From: Mesorhabditis belari
Lineage: Eukaryota > Nematoda > Chromadorea > Rhabditida > Rhabditidae
Direction: 5' to 3'
Length of the DNA stretch: 64,000 nt
Assembly: GCA_958450365.1 (NCBI GenBank)
Contig: CAUEEP010000322.1
Span: forward strand, 248,001 to 312,000
Shown here: one piece after another, positions 10,540 to 21,318 of the stretch
Layout of the letters: each line of letters begins with the position of its first letter
Position numbering within the stretch: position 1 is the first letter of the stretch
Program-made: the position numbers and the translations under genes
Notes under the pieces: model-generated
Databases searched by the model: none
What the model saw: the letters and a program-made list of their open reading frames with translations, nothing else
Told to the model about the DNA's origin: nothing

Positions 10540-10826
10540 GAGATAGTAAGTTTTAGCTTTATTGGTCAAAACACGGTTGAGAAAATGCCTGTACAGACAG
10601 ACGAACGAAAAAACACGGCTCTTTTATATATAGAAGATTTGGATTTGTTTAATTACTGAATTATTAATTAAATAGTTGATTTAGATATTTAATTAATAAT
10701 TCAGTAATTAAACAAATTCAAATCTTCTATATATAAAAGAGCAGTTTTTTTATTCGTTCGTCTGTCTGTACAGGCATTTTCTCAACCGTGTTTTGACCAA
10801 TAAAGCTAAAACTTACTATCTATATA
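10540..10826. mobile_element. inverted pair of SINE family 1 3' ends
   Basis: A plus-strand 3' end (gtaagttttagctttattgg to ctcttttatatatagaagat) faces a minus-strand copy, forming a near-perfect palindrome centred near 10685. The arms are about 140 bp. Neither arm has a tRNA head. Confidence 0.8.
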
Positions 10827-10829
10827 TAA

Positions 10830-11015
10830 GAGCTAAACAATGCAATCAATTCGAGTCGGTTTTAAGGATTTCACTAGAAAATGCTGTAGACTTCTAGTAT
10901 TTCTAAAATCGTTTTCTAAAGTATTTCTAAAATCGTTACTGATTTTAGAATTGGCTCTTGCGTAGTTCTCAAAAATCTACAGAATAACGTGCCCTTTTTA
11001 GGTGCATAATGGCAA
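10830..11015. other. no recognised feature
   Basis: Contains a small duplication of tttctaaaatcg (10898-10942). Nothing else is supported. Confidence 0.4.
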
Positions 11016-11100
11016 AAAAAGAAAGAAAAAGAAAGAAAAAAGAAAGAAAAAAGAAAGAAAAGAGAAAAACTAAAGAAAAGAAAAGCACAAACTAAAGAAA
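11016..11100. repeat. GAAA purine tract
   Basis: Irregular (GAAA)n and (AGAAA)n run. Confidence 0.9.
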
Positions 11101-11723
11101 GGTCGGTCTCCTAGATACGCATCGTCAGTTCAAAGACGCTTCCGCCTACCCAATAAGGCCTATTTTTGGGTTAGTTGCCTTTTTTAGAAAAGAAAACGTC
11201 TATGAGAATCCGAAATTGGTGAGTTCTGAGAACAAATCATTTACCCAATCGATCATTTACCCAATGCTTCGTAGACTTTATAAAACGAAACGAAAATTGC
11301 AATTTAATCATTTGATCTTTGCCAGATCTCCGATTTTCAAAAGCAATTTACATGATTTACATGATTTAAATGATTTACATGAGTAGACATGACATTTTTT
11401 AAATAAACATGAGATTTTACATAGAAAAACAATGATTAGCTGATTTTTAAAAAGAAAATGACGCCTTCTTGGGTATTTTGAAGAGCAAAATCGAGAAGGA
11501 GAGGGGGAAAATGAGCAATGGACTGGCTATTGAATTTCAAAATTGTGTGAAAAGGAACAAAAAGGATAGGGTCAGTGATTTTTGAGATCAAATTCTGGAG
11601 AAAGCTCTTGTTTTCATAAATGCTTAAGTTTTAAGCTGAAGTTGGTGCTGCTAAGTTGAAGTTTTTAAGTTGAAGTGTCGGACAGATTGATTGGATCTGT
11701 TCAAAATTGCTTTGCAGGTTTCT
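11101..11723. other. no gene recognised
   Basis: Includes a small repeat of acatgatttaaatgattt (11350-11385). No coding signal. Confidence 0.4.
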
Positions 11724-11730
11724 TACTTGT

Positions 11731-11790
<60 letters not shown>
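11724..11790. repeat. (GCTT)n microsatellite
   Basis: About 16 perfect GCTT units. Confidence 0.97.
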
Positions 11791-11911
11791 CTTTTCTTAC
11801 AGATATTGCAAAAGACTCATTTCTCGGAAATGAAATCGAACTCTGGCTCATTGAAACTGCTAGCCAAGACTGCTAAGCACTCGGTCAAAAGGATACTAAA
11901 TAAGTATTAGA

Positions 11912-11990
11912 GAAAGCTTTTAAATCGTTGTCTTTAAAAGCTTTTAAACCGCTGTCTTTAAAAGCTTTTAAACCACTGCTTTTAAAAGCA
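11912..11990. repeat. 24-bp tandem repeat (AAAGCTTTTAAACCGCTGTC)
   Basis: Three copies of an AAAGCTTTTAAA-containing unit. Confidence 0.8.
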
Positions 11991-12046
11991 ATTTATCCAA
12001 GCTAACAATATCAATTCAAAAAGTAAACTTTTACAAATGAAACTTT

Positions 12047-12105
12047 CAACAAAGTCTTCAAAAAAAAAGACAAAGATGATCCTTCTCCTTCACTCAAAAA
12101 AACAA
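12047..12105. repeat. 59-bp dispersed direct repeat, copy 2
   Basis: Second copy of 10140-10198. Confidence 0.85.
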
Positions 12106-12657
12106 CATTTCCCTGTCAGACACCAAAAAAAGCCAAAAATGGGAAAACCTCTTGTGAATCGGGAAGTGAAGTGAGCACTTTTCTAGAGAAATCCACACTT
12201 TGAGTTAGCTGGGAAAAGGCTAAAGGATCGGTAACCAATTTTGAGAGAAGTAGGCTCTGAAAACAGCCAAAAACGGGAGATTTTACAAGAAGTTTTGTGC
12301 CATTCTTATTGTTAGACTTTTCCATTAGACTTGAATTAGTTTCGTCAATGTGTTAGGCTATAGTTTGGTTATTTTTTAAATGAACTTACAATCAGCCTCA
12401 GCTCAATCTTCCATAGAATATGCAGTCTAGCTAAAGTTGATCGAAAATCTCGTAAACGCTTGCCAACTATGGCAGTCAAAGATTGAAATTCACATTGAAA
12501 TCCCCTTCAAAAGCTTTCTTAAATTCGATCATCCCGCAAAAGTTCAAGGAAGTTTCCATTGAAAATGTTAGCGCACAAGAAATTCTTTGGAATTGAATGA
12601 GGAAGAAGATTTCATTGATGCGAAAAGGAATTTTATTTCAGGGATCGGTCGATTCGA
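12106..12657. other. no gene recognised
   Basis: AT-rich. The short minus-strand ORF at 12116-12325 has no recognised domain. Confidence 0.35.
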
Positions 12658-12658
12658 T

Positions 12659-12872
12659 GCGTTTGCCGTTGGCAATCTATGTATTTTGCTCGTATCTTAA
12701 CCGGGTTTGTTTGAAAAATGTTGAATTTATTTTCATTCGGCTTGAAAAACGTTGAATTTACTTTCATTCGACTCAAAATCAATTTTTCTATCGAATAAAA
12801 GAAATTCGACGTTATTCAAACCAAATCCAATCAAGATACGAGCAAAATTCGTAGATTGCCAATGGCAAAGGA
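12659..12872. mobile_element. fold-back element with GCCRTTGGCAATC ends
   Basis: Left end tttgccgttggcaatctatg and right end tagattgccaatggcaaa are inverted copies. The inverted homology continues through ttttgctcgtatctta. The terminal motif is shared with the unrelated-interior fold-back units at 32.9, 46.6 and 52.8 kb. Confidence 0.8.
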
Positions 12873-14397
12873 TCGAAAAGGGGATGGCTAGAGATGGAAA
12901 GGGAAAGTGAAGTCTAATTGTCAGAGTTGAACAAGTAGAACTGTCTAATCAAGAGTTTTACGTTCTGTAATCATCTGAAAATTACTATTTGAGGGTTTTA
13001 TCAAGGTTGTCATTAGTGTTGGTGTACTTCGTGTTAGTTTTAAGCTTTTTGAAACAATATGAAACAATAATCAATATGAAACGATTCAATTTTCAGAATC
13101 TCTTGATCATATTTTCTGAAAAGTATTCAAGAAAGAAGCTAGTGTACTAGAACTATACTACTATCGATTTCTAAAGTTACTAGAAATCGTACTAGAGCTA
13201 CAGTACGATCTCTTTTCTAGTAGAGGCACAGTACGATCTCTTTTCTAAGGTTTAAGTCTTCTGGGTAAGCCCGGAATCGATTTGAAGTCAGACAAGTCAG
13301 ACAAGACAGACAAGACAGACAAGACAGTACACTAAAGCTTATCTACCTTCAGTTTACAAGTGCAGTACCTTTTTTGACGGCATCTTTTAGAAAATAGTCA
13401 AAAGAAGACAGCTTTGTTATGAAATTTTGAGTTTAAGCATTAGACAAGTTCAAAATACCGACGTACAGTATCTTTAACTCAAAAAAAACTTTAAACTTTT
13501 CAAAGTAAACACTTTCAGCAAGGCTAGAACTATAAAAATAAAGGGGAAAAGCTCTTTACCTACCAAAACACTCTTCCCAGCCCTTTTTTTGTTATTTACT
13601 TGATGCTAAAAGACCCCACAAATCATCCCAGAATAGGGCATCAATTACGGGAATTTTTTTTTTTCATTGAATCTCTCTTTCTTTTTGACTTAATCAAAAA
13701 ATGAGAAAACATCGATGTTTTGGTGTGAATGAAAAATGAAAAGACCAATAAAGAAATAAAATAAAGGGGAAAGGCTCGGAGAAAAGTCGAGGAAATGGAA
13801 ATTTGTTGGAGAGAAAGGCTGCGAGATCGAAAACAACAAACAAATTGGCTTTCTTGCATGAGTTCAGCCACGAATTGGGAAAGGATTTTATTTCAAAAAG
13901 TGCAAATGCTTAAAGGGGTAAAGATTTAGGCTACAATAGGCTACAAATCAAAGCTTTTATTGTGCGAATGCGGCGCTATAGAAGACAGTTTTTTTTACAT
14001 GAGCTTTCTCTGCTTTAAATCTGATAGCTGATAAGTCCATTTAGTTCTATAGCGGTCAAATTCTAGATTTGCATATCCAGTACCACAAATCCAGTCCAAG
14101 AATCTGATATCACTGGCTAGAGTACCAGATCTCTGGGAAGCGGATCTGACAATGAGCTCTGACAATGAGCTCTGACAATGAGCTTTGACAATGACAATGA
14201 TCTGATCAGACAGTTCCTAGAGCCGATTTTTCAGGGTAAGCCAAGCCAAGCCAAGCAAAAGCAAAAGTTTTAGGCCAAATTAGACTAAATAGAGAACCAA
14301 ACCAACAGTAATAAAGAAGTGAAGGAATTGGCAAAAAGATTCCGGTAGATTCGGTAGATTAGGTAGATTTCCAGAGAGAAGATTGAACCTTTTGCAA
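12873..14397. other. no gene recognised; small repeats
   Basis: Contains minor repeats: agtacgatctcttttcta (13200-13250), gacaagacagacaag (13295-13325) and gagctctgacaat (14150-14195). The minus-strand ORF at 13641-13871 has no recognised domain. Confidence 0.4.
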
Positions 14398-14460
14398 AAG
14401 GTCGTGAACATTTTTCTTTCTGGGTAATTGCTCTAACCACTGAGCTATCCGGTACCTTAA
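14385..14460 (-). pseudogene. tRNA-like sequence
   Basis: On the minus strand an excellent A box (GGATAGCTCAGTGGTTAGAGC) is followed after about 40 bp by GGTTCAATCTT, a B-box-like sequence. The anticodon and T arms do not pair, so this is a tRNA pseudogene or a SINE head. Confidence 0.6.
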
Positions 14461-14466
14461 CTTGTC

Positions 14467-14560
14467 GAGGGAAAGAAGAAAAGACAAGGAGGAAGAAGAA
14501 AGGAAGAAGAAAGGAAGAGGAAGGCAAGAAGAAAGGAAGAAGAAAGGAAGAAAAGGTTGT
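14467..14560. repeat. GGAAGAAGAAA purine tract
   Basis: Irregular polypurine run; complementary-strand ORFs are phenylalanine/leucine/serine artefacts. Confidence 0.85.
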
Positions 14561-14637
14561 ACTAAGTAAGGGTGTACGTCTAGGCCAGATCAATTGAAAG
14601 CAATTGGCTTTGGCTTTAGCTCAAATGAGGAAGCAAT

Positions 14638-14725
14638 CGAATCAATCAATCAATCAATCAGTCAATCAATCAATCAGTCAATCAATCAATCAGTCAGCCC
14701 ATCAATCAATCAATCAAAATCAATT
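14638..14725. repeat. (AATC)n microsatellite
   Basis: AATC units with occasional AGTC variants. Confidence 0.93.
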
Positions 14726-15365
14726 AAAATCAACTGAAAGCCTAAGCCATAGCTTACTAACAAGCCAAACTTGTGCTTAGAAGTGAAAACACACCCCGTT
14801 CTCAATCCTTATTGCAATTATTGCTTAGAAATTATTGCACTCGTGAAAGCTATGGGAATTAAGAGCTCTTCTAGCTATGGGAATTAAGAGCTCATTAGAA
14901 GAACAAAAATTATTTGAATCAAACAGAATTCAGAGCACCTAGCTAACAGAAATTTGATGGTCATTTAAAGAGAAATAAATATCAAGAAGATTTCTCGATT
15001 GAATAAATCAATAAGCAAAGAAATCCTTCTTTAAATATTTCGAAAAAAGATCAAAAATGAAAATGAAAACTGAAAACTCTTTTTGTAACTAAAAATTATT
15101 TGATTTTTGCAAAGTTTTCAATATTTTCTATTGAAAAAAGCATCTAAAAAAAGTGCTAAAAAGGGATAATTTCGGAATTTTCTGAGTTTTTTGATGTAAA
15201 AAGGGTTCTTGGAGTTGATCTGTGCTTCTTTTTTAAAGAGAAAATTTGTACAATTTGAAAATTACTATGAATTTTGTAAAGTTAAAATTAATAAGCTAAA
15301 CTAAACTCTTGGAGTTTAAGTCGAAATTTGGACAAACGCTCTAAAAGCGAAATTGACAAAGTAGC
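14726..15365. other. no gene recognised
   Basis: A 24-bp direct repeat (gctatgggaattaagagctc) occurs at 14849 and 14874. Otherwise AT-rich without coding signal. Confidence 0.4.
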
Positions 15366-15424
15366 GATGACTAAGCCTAGCTGGAAGACTAAGCCTAGCT
15401 GGAAGACTAAGCCTAGCTGGAAGA
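15366..15424. repeat. 18-bp tandem repeat (GACTAAGCCTAGCTGGAA)
   Basis: Three perfect copies. Confidence 0.95.
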
Positions 15425-15509
15425 CAAAAGAACAATGAGATTTAGCTTTTAAAAAGGCATAAGGCTACAGAGTAAGGCATACGGCTTTCCCCTGGCGGCA
15501 ATGGGACGT

Positions 15510-15588
15510 GTTGGTGTGACTCGTTGGTAAAGCGCTCGACTCGTAAGCGAGTTTCGCTCGAATCCCGGCGCCGACCCAGTCCCAACCC
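15510..15588 (+). pseudogene. tRNA-Thr(CGT)-like sequence
   Basis: The acceptor strands GTTGGTG and CGCCGAC pair at all seven positions, allowing G-T pairs. The anticodon arm CTCGA-CTCGTAA-GCGAG has a canonical CT-CGT-AA loop, giving anticodon CGT (Thr). The A-box region TGACTCGTTGGTAAAGCGC is recognisable. The T stem (TTTCG/CCCGG) does not pair well, and a TIR-like GGCGCCGAC...CCCAACCC follows. Probably a recently decayed tRNA or a SINE head, though a working tRNA is not excluded. Confidence 0.5.
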
Positions 15589-15688
15589 ATAAGAGATTTT
15601 ATTGTGCGAATCCGGTTAATGTTTAATTCTATAGGATTCATGATATGTTTAATTGATTTTATCTGGACCAGAGTGCCCAACAGGATTG

Positions 15689-15755
15689 ATATCTACTATA
15701 TATAAAGCAGAAGAGACGTCTGTCTGTCCGTCTGTGCACAAACGCGACGCTCCGT
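15689..15755 (-). mobile_element. SINE family 1 3'-end fragment
   Basis: The sequence tctactatatataaagcaga followed by gtctgtctgtccgtctgtgc is the reverse complement of the family 1 tail and terminus. The body and head are missing. Confidence 0.6.
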
Positions 15756-15811
15756 AATTACGCTTGCTCTATCGGTTAAAAGGTAAAGTATTCAGCTTTT
15801 GCTCGCAATAT

Positions 15812-16225
15812 TTTGCTTCCAGGCGCTTTCGGCTATGAGGAATCTGACTTTTAGGTTCATTTTTAAAAAGGGAGCGGGGCTTAACATGAGTTACCGTAGT
15901 TTTAGTCATTTTAAAGAAAGAAAGCTAACAGGAGCGGGTTGGATGCGATTGGAGAGCGCGACAATCATCGTTTAAATGTTTTGCCTCTTTCTTCTTTCTC
16001 AAGACTATCAAACATTTTTAGTTTTAAGTTTAAATTTAGCCAAAAAAACGAGAAAAAAAGAGGGAGATGAATGCGGCGGTTATCGCTCTGAGGGTCAAGG
16101 GTTCGATTCCGGCTCGCGAAAAATTTTTTGACTTTTTTTTGCAAAATCCTCAAAAATGTGTTTCTAGGGGTAATTTAATGCGCTGAATACGAATAACGTG
16201 TTTTTAGCCTATGCTATCAAACAAA
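15812..16225 (+). mobile_element. tRNA-derived SINE family 2, copy 1
   Basis: A tRNA 3'-half-like sequence at 16072-16122 carries ATCGCTCTGAGGGTCAAGGG and the B-box-like GGTTCGATTCC. It is followed by a tail with gtgtttctaggggtaattta and cgtgtttttagcctat. The tail matches the copy at 44.3 kb. Upstream, tgcttccaggcgctttcggc recurs at 17.1 kb. Confidence 0.6.
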
Positions 16226-16444
16226 AAACTATCGAAACGCGATTTCGGCACTTTTTGGGTGGACTGAGCTCACTAAAACGCCCGTAAAAAGTTCAAAATT
16301 AAATGAATTCAAAAACTGTTTTGACGATATAATTTGTCTTGAATTCAGCTTTCTGATGAGCCATTGTACGTTGAAATTGGTTGAGTTTGAGAACAATGAC
16401 AATGGAAAAACGGACAGAACTTATCCAGCGATCCAATATTAGCG

Positions 16445-16998
16445 GAAGGTACTTATCCAGCGAGCCAAGATTAACGGAAGGTACTTATCCAGCGAGCCAA
16501 GATTAACGGAAGGTACTTATCCAGCGAGCCAAGATTAACGGAAGGTACTTATCCAGCGACCTAATATTAGCAGAAGGTACTTATCCAGCGACCTAATATT
16601 AGAAGAAGGTACTTATCCAGCGATCCAATATTAGCAGAAGGTACTTATCCAGCGACCTAATATTAGAAGAAGGTACTTATCCAGCGATCCAATATTAGCA
16701 GAAGGTACTTATCCAGCGACCTAATATTAGAAGAAGGTACTTATCCAGCGATCCAATATTAGCGGAAGGTACTTATCCAGCGAGCCAATATTAACGGAAG
16801 GTACTTATCCAGCGACCCAATACTAGCGGAAGGTACTTATCCAGCGAGCCAATATTAACGGAAGGTACTTATCCAGTGACTCAATATTAGCGGAAGGTAC
16901 TAATCCAGCGACCTAATATTAGAAGCAGGTACTTATCCAGCGAGCCAATATTAGCAGAAGGTACTTATCCAGCGAGCCAATATTAACGAAAGGTACTT
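16445..16998. repeat. 32-bp satellite (GGTACTTATCCAGCGACCTA...)
   Basis: About 17 contiguous copies of a 32-bp unit. Several neighbours alternate between ...TCCAATATTAGCAGAA and ...CCTAATATTAGAAGAA, indicating a 64-bp higher-order unit. Another variant ends ATTAACGGAA. Confidence 0.97.
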
Positions 16999-17040
16999 TA
17001 CATGGGACCCTTTAAAGTTTAAACCTCTAAACTACCGTAT

Positions 17041-17165
17041 TTTCTGTAATATCGCTCTGAGGTTATCGCTCTGAGGGTCAAGGGTTCGATTCCGGCTCGC
17101 GATACTCTGCTTCCAGGGGTTTTCGGCTATGGGGAATCTGAGTTTTAGGTCTATTTTGAAAAAGG
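17041..17165 (+). mobile_element. tRNA-derived SINE family 2, copy 2
   Basis: The head atcgctctgagggtcaaggg with B-box-like GGTTCGATTCCGG is nearly identical to 16072-16122. It is followed by tctgcttccaggggttttcg, which matches 15.81 kb. A short duplication of the head start (atcgctctgaggtt) lies just upstream. Confidence 0.6.
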
Positions 17166-17169
17166 AGGC

Positions 17170-18060
17170 GCTTTCTTTAGACAAATTGCTTTTAAGAACG
17201 CTTTGTACTTCGATGACTAACCAAATTATAAAAATTATCAACTCCTGAATGTCCAAAAAACTTAGAAACCTTATGAATCTAATTTCTTCAAACTTATTCA
17301 ACTTTTCAAATCAGTATCAATTTGTTTTAATCAAATTAGCGTATCATAAAATAAAAACTTTCAAAGAAACCCACCATTTTCAAACGATTTTGCGGAAATG
17401 TCGGCTGTTTCGTCTGTCGAAATCTCGAAAATTCGCTTTAAACCCAAAGGAGATCTGTAAATTGATTGGATTAAATTTAAATTTAAAGAATATTGAATAA
17501 ATTCTAAAGAATATTGAATAAAAATAACGAAACTATAATAAAATAAATGAATGACGAAGAAAAAGCGATTCAAGAAAAGAAAAGAAAAGGAATGATGCAG
17601 AAAAGGAAAAGGAATTGAAAAAAAAACTCGAACAAATTCTAAAGACGAACCCAATTATGGTGAACTTTTTGAGGGAAATGAGAAAAAGTTTGAAATAGTG
17701 AACAAAATTTTGATTTCCTGAACTCAATTGTAGACTTTTGGGCTCAAGAATCGAAACACATTCGATCTAGCGCATTGGCTTCTTCGTTTTTCTTTATCAA
17801 TCAATCGTTTCTACAAGAATTTGAGTGCTGGAAAGGTTAAAGAGAAATGAAGGTGCTGGAAAGCTCAGGAAAGAATATCATAACACCGATTAGCTAAATT
17901 TTGAATTTACGCTACGGCGAATACGAAGAAATCCAATAAACAAATATTTAGAATATTTAGAACCTTGGTTTAGAAGATTTCAGTGTGCATTCAGGAAAAT
18001 GTGACAACAAGAAATATGTTGACAAAACTAACATAAAGAACACTAGTCAGCAATTCTTGA
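17170..18060. other. no gene recognised
   Basis: AT-rich. Overlapping short ORFs on both strands are lysine- or phenylalanine-rich and lack recognisable domains. Confidence 0.4.
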
Positions 18061-18075
18061 AAAAAGGGAAAGAAA

Positions 18076-18150
18076 GATCCAGAGTCGGGATCGAACTTGA
18101 GAGGTCTCTCCCTGGAAACGAGTGCTTTACCACTCCGCCACGGCTGCAAC
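18076..18150 (-). pseudogene. tRNA-like sequence
   Basis: The minus strand has the A-box-like TGGCGGAGTGGTAAAGCACTC, a T-TCC-A anticodon-loop candidate (Gly-like) and the B-box-like AGTTCGATCCC. The acceptor and T stems pair poorly, so this is a pseudogene or an isolated SINE head. Confidence 0.55.
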
Positions 18151-18194
18151 CAGTCCTGGCCGTAAGGAGGCTGCTAAGACCACACACCAAATTA

Positions 18195-18718
18195 GCCAAT
18201 GACCCCATCAAAGACCCCCAAAGACCCCACCAAAGTCCCCCAAACTCCCCGCCAAAGACCCCCAGAGAACTCACCAAAGGCCCCAGCAAAGGCCCCGCCA
18301 AGGATTCCACCAAAGACCCCGTCAAAGGCCCCAGCAAAGACCCCGACAAAGGCCCCAGCAAAGACCCCAGCAAAGACCTCGCCAAAGGCCCCAGCAAAGA
18401 CCCCATCAAAGACCCCCAAAGACCCCACCAAAGTCCCCCAAACTCCCCGCCAAAGACCCCAGCAAAGACCCCAGCAAAGACCCTAGCAAAGACCCCCGTC
18501 AAAGACCCCACCAAAGTCTCCCAAACTCCCCGCCAAAGACCCCAGAGACCTCACCAAAGGCCCCAGCAAAGGCCCCGCCAAGGATTCCACCAAAGACCCC
18601 GTCAAAGGCCCCAGCAAAGACCCCGACAAAGGCCCCAGCAAAGACCCCAGCAAAGACCTCGCCAAAGGCCCCAGCAAAGACCCCAGCAAAGACCCCAGCA
18701 AAGACCCCGTCAAAGCCA
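18195..18718. repeat. 12-bp satellite (AAAGACCCCAGC) with about 280-bp higher-order duplication
   Basis: Units such as aaagaccccagc, aaaggccccagc and aaagaccccgtc form the array. The block containing aggattccaccaaag occurs at 18301 and again at 18581, a higher-order period of 280 bp. The 12-bp unit keeps several frames open on both strands (proline/lysine/threonine- or glycine/leucine-rich); I treat these as artefacts. Confidence 0.93.
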
Positions 18719-18779
18719 AAGTCAAATGATCTTCATTCGCCAAAGACCCATTTTCAGTGTCCTAACAAAACTTTAAACG

Positions 18780-19673
18780 CTTATAACTCCTGACAGATTG
18801 TCATTTAGCAAAAACGAAATACATATTCGGAATCAACATCAAATTCTGCGTCGAATGGTATCGGTCGCATAGCATTTCGCTCAGCCAGTTGTCAGTATGA
18901 AATCAAATGCAAATTTCGTCTCGAAACTAAACTCCTAATCAATCAGGGATTGATTTATATGTGAGTTTTTGAGCGAAAACCTCAATTCAATCAAAAAAAT
19001 CGCTTTTACTATTATTGAATAACACGTTTTTGGTTTTTTTTTTTCACAAAATATCCAAATACATGACTCTAATTAAAGGAAAAATATCAATTTTGAGGTT
19101 TTTTTTTATGTAAAGCCTTGATCGAGGATTAGTATGAGCAAAGTATGAATAAAGGTCTAAAAAACTGAAAGTATAACTTTTACGAATGAATACGAGTACT
19201 TAAATACATTAAAATCGTGCCAATTAGTGAGAAATTTGACTCTTGAAGCCATAGAAATTTCAACTACAAACGAGATCAATTCCAAAATGAAATGATTTCG
19301 AAAATCTTTCCAATCCAAAAAGTACAAGTCAAAAAATTCTCAAAATCAATTTTTTTCCCTTAAAAAAATCGAAAAACGCACAAGGAACTTTGGAAAATTT
19401 TTATGTGATTCATTTGAAATGATTTGAAGTGAATGAAAGGGGGAAAATAATGTGATGAAAGTGAAAATTTTGAGGGAAAACAGTTAAAACGATTAGGATT
19501 AATCTTGCTGAAGGTCAAATAGAGTTGTTCTTTGTTCGAAAAAATCTCAAATAAAACTTTCCATTGAGTTAATTGGCCAAAGAATTGTTGCGCTTGGATA
19601 AGAATGCAAGAAATATGATTAAATTTACTAGGAAGATTCTGGAACTGGATTCATTACAGTGATCAGGGGTAAA
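18780..19673. other. no gene recognised
   Basis: AT-rich unique sequence with no ORF of note. Confidence 0.4.
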
Positions 19674-19674
19674 A

Positions 19675-20012
19675 GTACTTAGTACTACAGTAAAGTACTT
19701 AGTACTACAGTAAAGTACTTAGTACTACAGTAAAAGTACTTAGTACTACAGTAAAAGTACTTAGTACTATAGTAAAAGTACTTAGTACTACAGTAAGAGT
19801 ACTTAGTACTACAGTAAGAGTACTTAGTACTACAGTAAGAGTACTTCGTACTACAGTAAAAGCACTTAGTACCACAGTAAAAGTACTTAGTACCACAGTA
19901 AAGTACTTAGTACTACAGTAAAAGTACTTAGTACTACAGTAAAGTACTTAGTACTACAGTAAAAGTACTTAGTACTACAGTAAGAGTACTTAGTACTACA
20001 GTAAAAGTACTA
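19675..20012. repeat. 20/21-bp satellite (AAAGTACTTAGTACTACAGT)
   Basis: About 16 copies, with indel variants of 20 and 21 bp. Each unit holds the palindromes AGTACT and the near-palindrome GTACTTAGTAC. Confidence 0.96.
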
Positions 20013-20812
20013 CAGTACCATTGTAGTCAAAAAGCCTGGGAGCTTACAGTAAAGCTGTTCATTTTCAGCCTCATTGCCAATAGATGAACAACGGAAATAT
20101 TAAGATTTGATAAATTAAGAAATAATAAGATTTGACCACTTTAACGACTACTTTTTTAGGGGTTTATAAAGCAAAATATAGCTTGAAAAATTCTACCTTT
20201 ATGTAGCAGGAAATCTTGAAAATGTAGACATTGAAGTGGGCAAATCTCGTTTTTCACAATTCATGCGGGGCCACAATTCATACGAAAACTCGAGCTTGAC
20301 TTGACAAAATTCCCTAGCAATAAAGAAACGGCAACGAATTTGATGAGATTTTCCCTGAAATCAGTTCTAAATTCATATATTACATTGAAATTTCTGACGA
20401 CACAACGAACAGTTCACAAACAGAACAGAACAGACCGAACAGAACAACAACACAACGACCCAACAGTTCCTAATCCAATCAACTTTTGTGCCCCTAAATT
20501 TCACTACATCAAGAGACAAGAACGTTCCGAAAATTGTCGAACTTGATGAACAAATTTTGCAGTCAACAACGCTTTTTCTAAGGGAATTAGCGGACTTTAA
20601 TTAAGTAATTAAGTTTCTAAGGGAACTTTAATTAAGTAAAAGGTAAAATTTGAGTTCAAAAATCTAGAAATTCTTTGATCAAACGATTATTAATTATCTT
20701 TTGAAATAGCAGAGTAAATATTTTGTAGAAGATTGTTTTGAATTTCTGTTTTCGAAACTCTACTTTGTCAAAAGATTGAGTTTAAAAAGAACAAACAGGA
20801 GAATGTTTTAAA
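20013..20812. other. no gene recognised
   Basis: Includes a small cagaacagaccgaacagaac repeat (20418-20445). Nothing coding is supported. Confidence 0.4.
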
Positions 20813-20893
20813 TAGAATAATAATAATAGAATAATAATAATAGAATAATAATAATAGAATAATAATAGAATAATAATAATAGAATAATGACAA
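20813..20893. repeat. AATAATAATAG microsatellite
   Basis: Trinucleotide-based array of AAT with periodic AG. Confidence 0.93.
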
Positions 20894-20900
20894 ATAGCAA

Positions 20901-21316
20901 TAGAATAACATTAAAAGTTACCCATTCCTTTACTAATATATATATGCTTTATTCATTTGAATAACGACAAGCAAGATGGCAATAATCACCCAGGACACCA
21001 CTCAAAACACACGCAAAAGATAAAAAGATGAAAAGATAAAAAGAAACCATCAAGAACGACTCACCGAGCAGTCAAATCAATTGCCGAAATTTAAATCAAT
21101 GACTCGAGTCGAAATCGAAATCGAACTTTAAATCGATCGAACTTTAAATATAGCCAAGAATATCAGAAACGTGGGAATATCACGAACATGCGGGCGTAAA
21201 AGGTTCCACAGTTTCATCACTCGATCGAAAAAAAGAAAACTGTGAGAGCTTTTAGAGGAAATGGAAAGTTGGCGTATGAGTTGGCGTATGAGAAAAAGGC
21301 CTCCTTATGGAGAAAA
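20901..21316 (-). mobile_element. LINE-like relic, direct repeat copy 1
   Basis: Shares about 330 bp of close similarity with 21861-22185 (shared words gaataacattaaaa, aatcacccaggacaccactc, catgcgggcgtaaaaggttc). On the minus strand part of it reads FDRVMKLWNLLRPHVRDI. This resembles the R-V-x-x-W-N-x-L-P motif near the C-terminus of some non-LTR reverse-transcriptase proteins. Stops interrupt it, so it is a relic. Confidence 0.5.
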
Positions 21317-21318
21317 TA

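Noticed and set aside
16445..16998. Regular 32-bp repeats resembling a CRISPR array
   Set aside because: Units are contiguous with no unique spacers, and the surroundings are eukaryotic with no cas genes.
17985..18776. 263-codon proline/lysine-rich ORF
   Set aside because: Mostly a 12-bp satellite; overlapping ORFs of similar length exist in several frames and on the other strand. The N-terminal part crosses a tRNA-like sequence.
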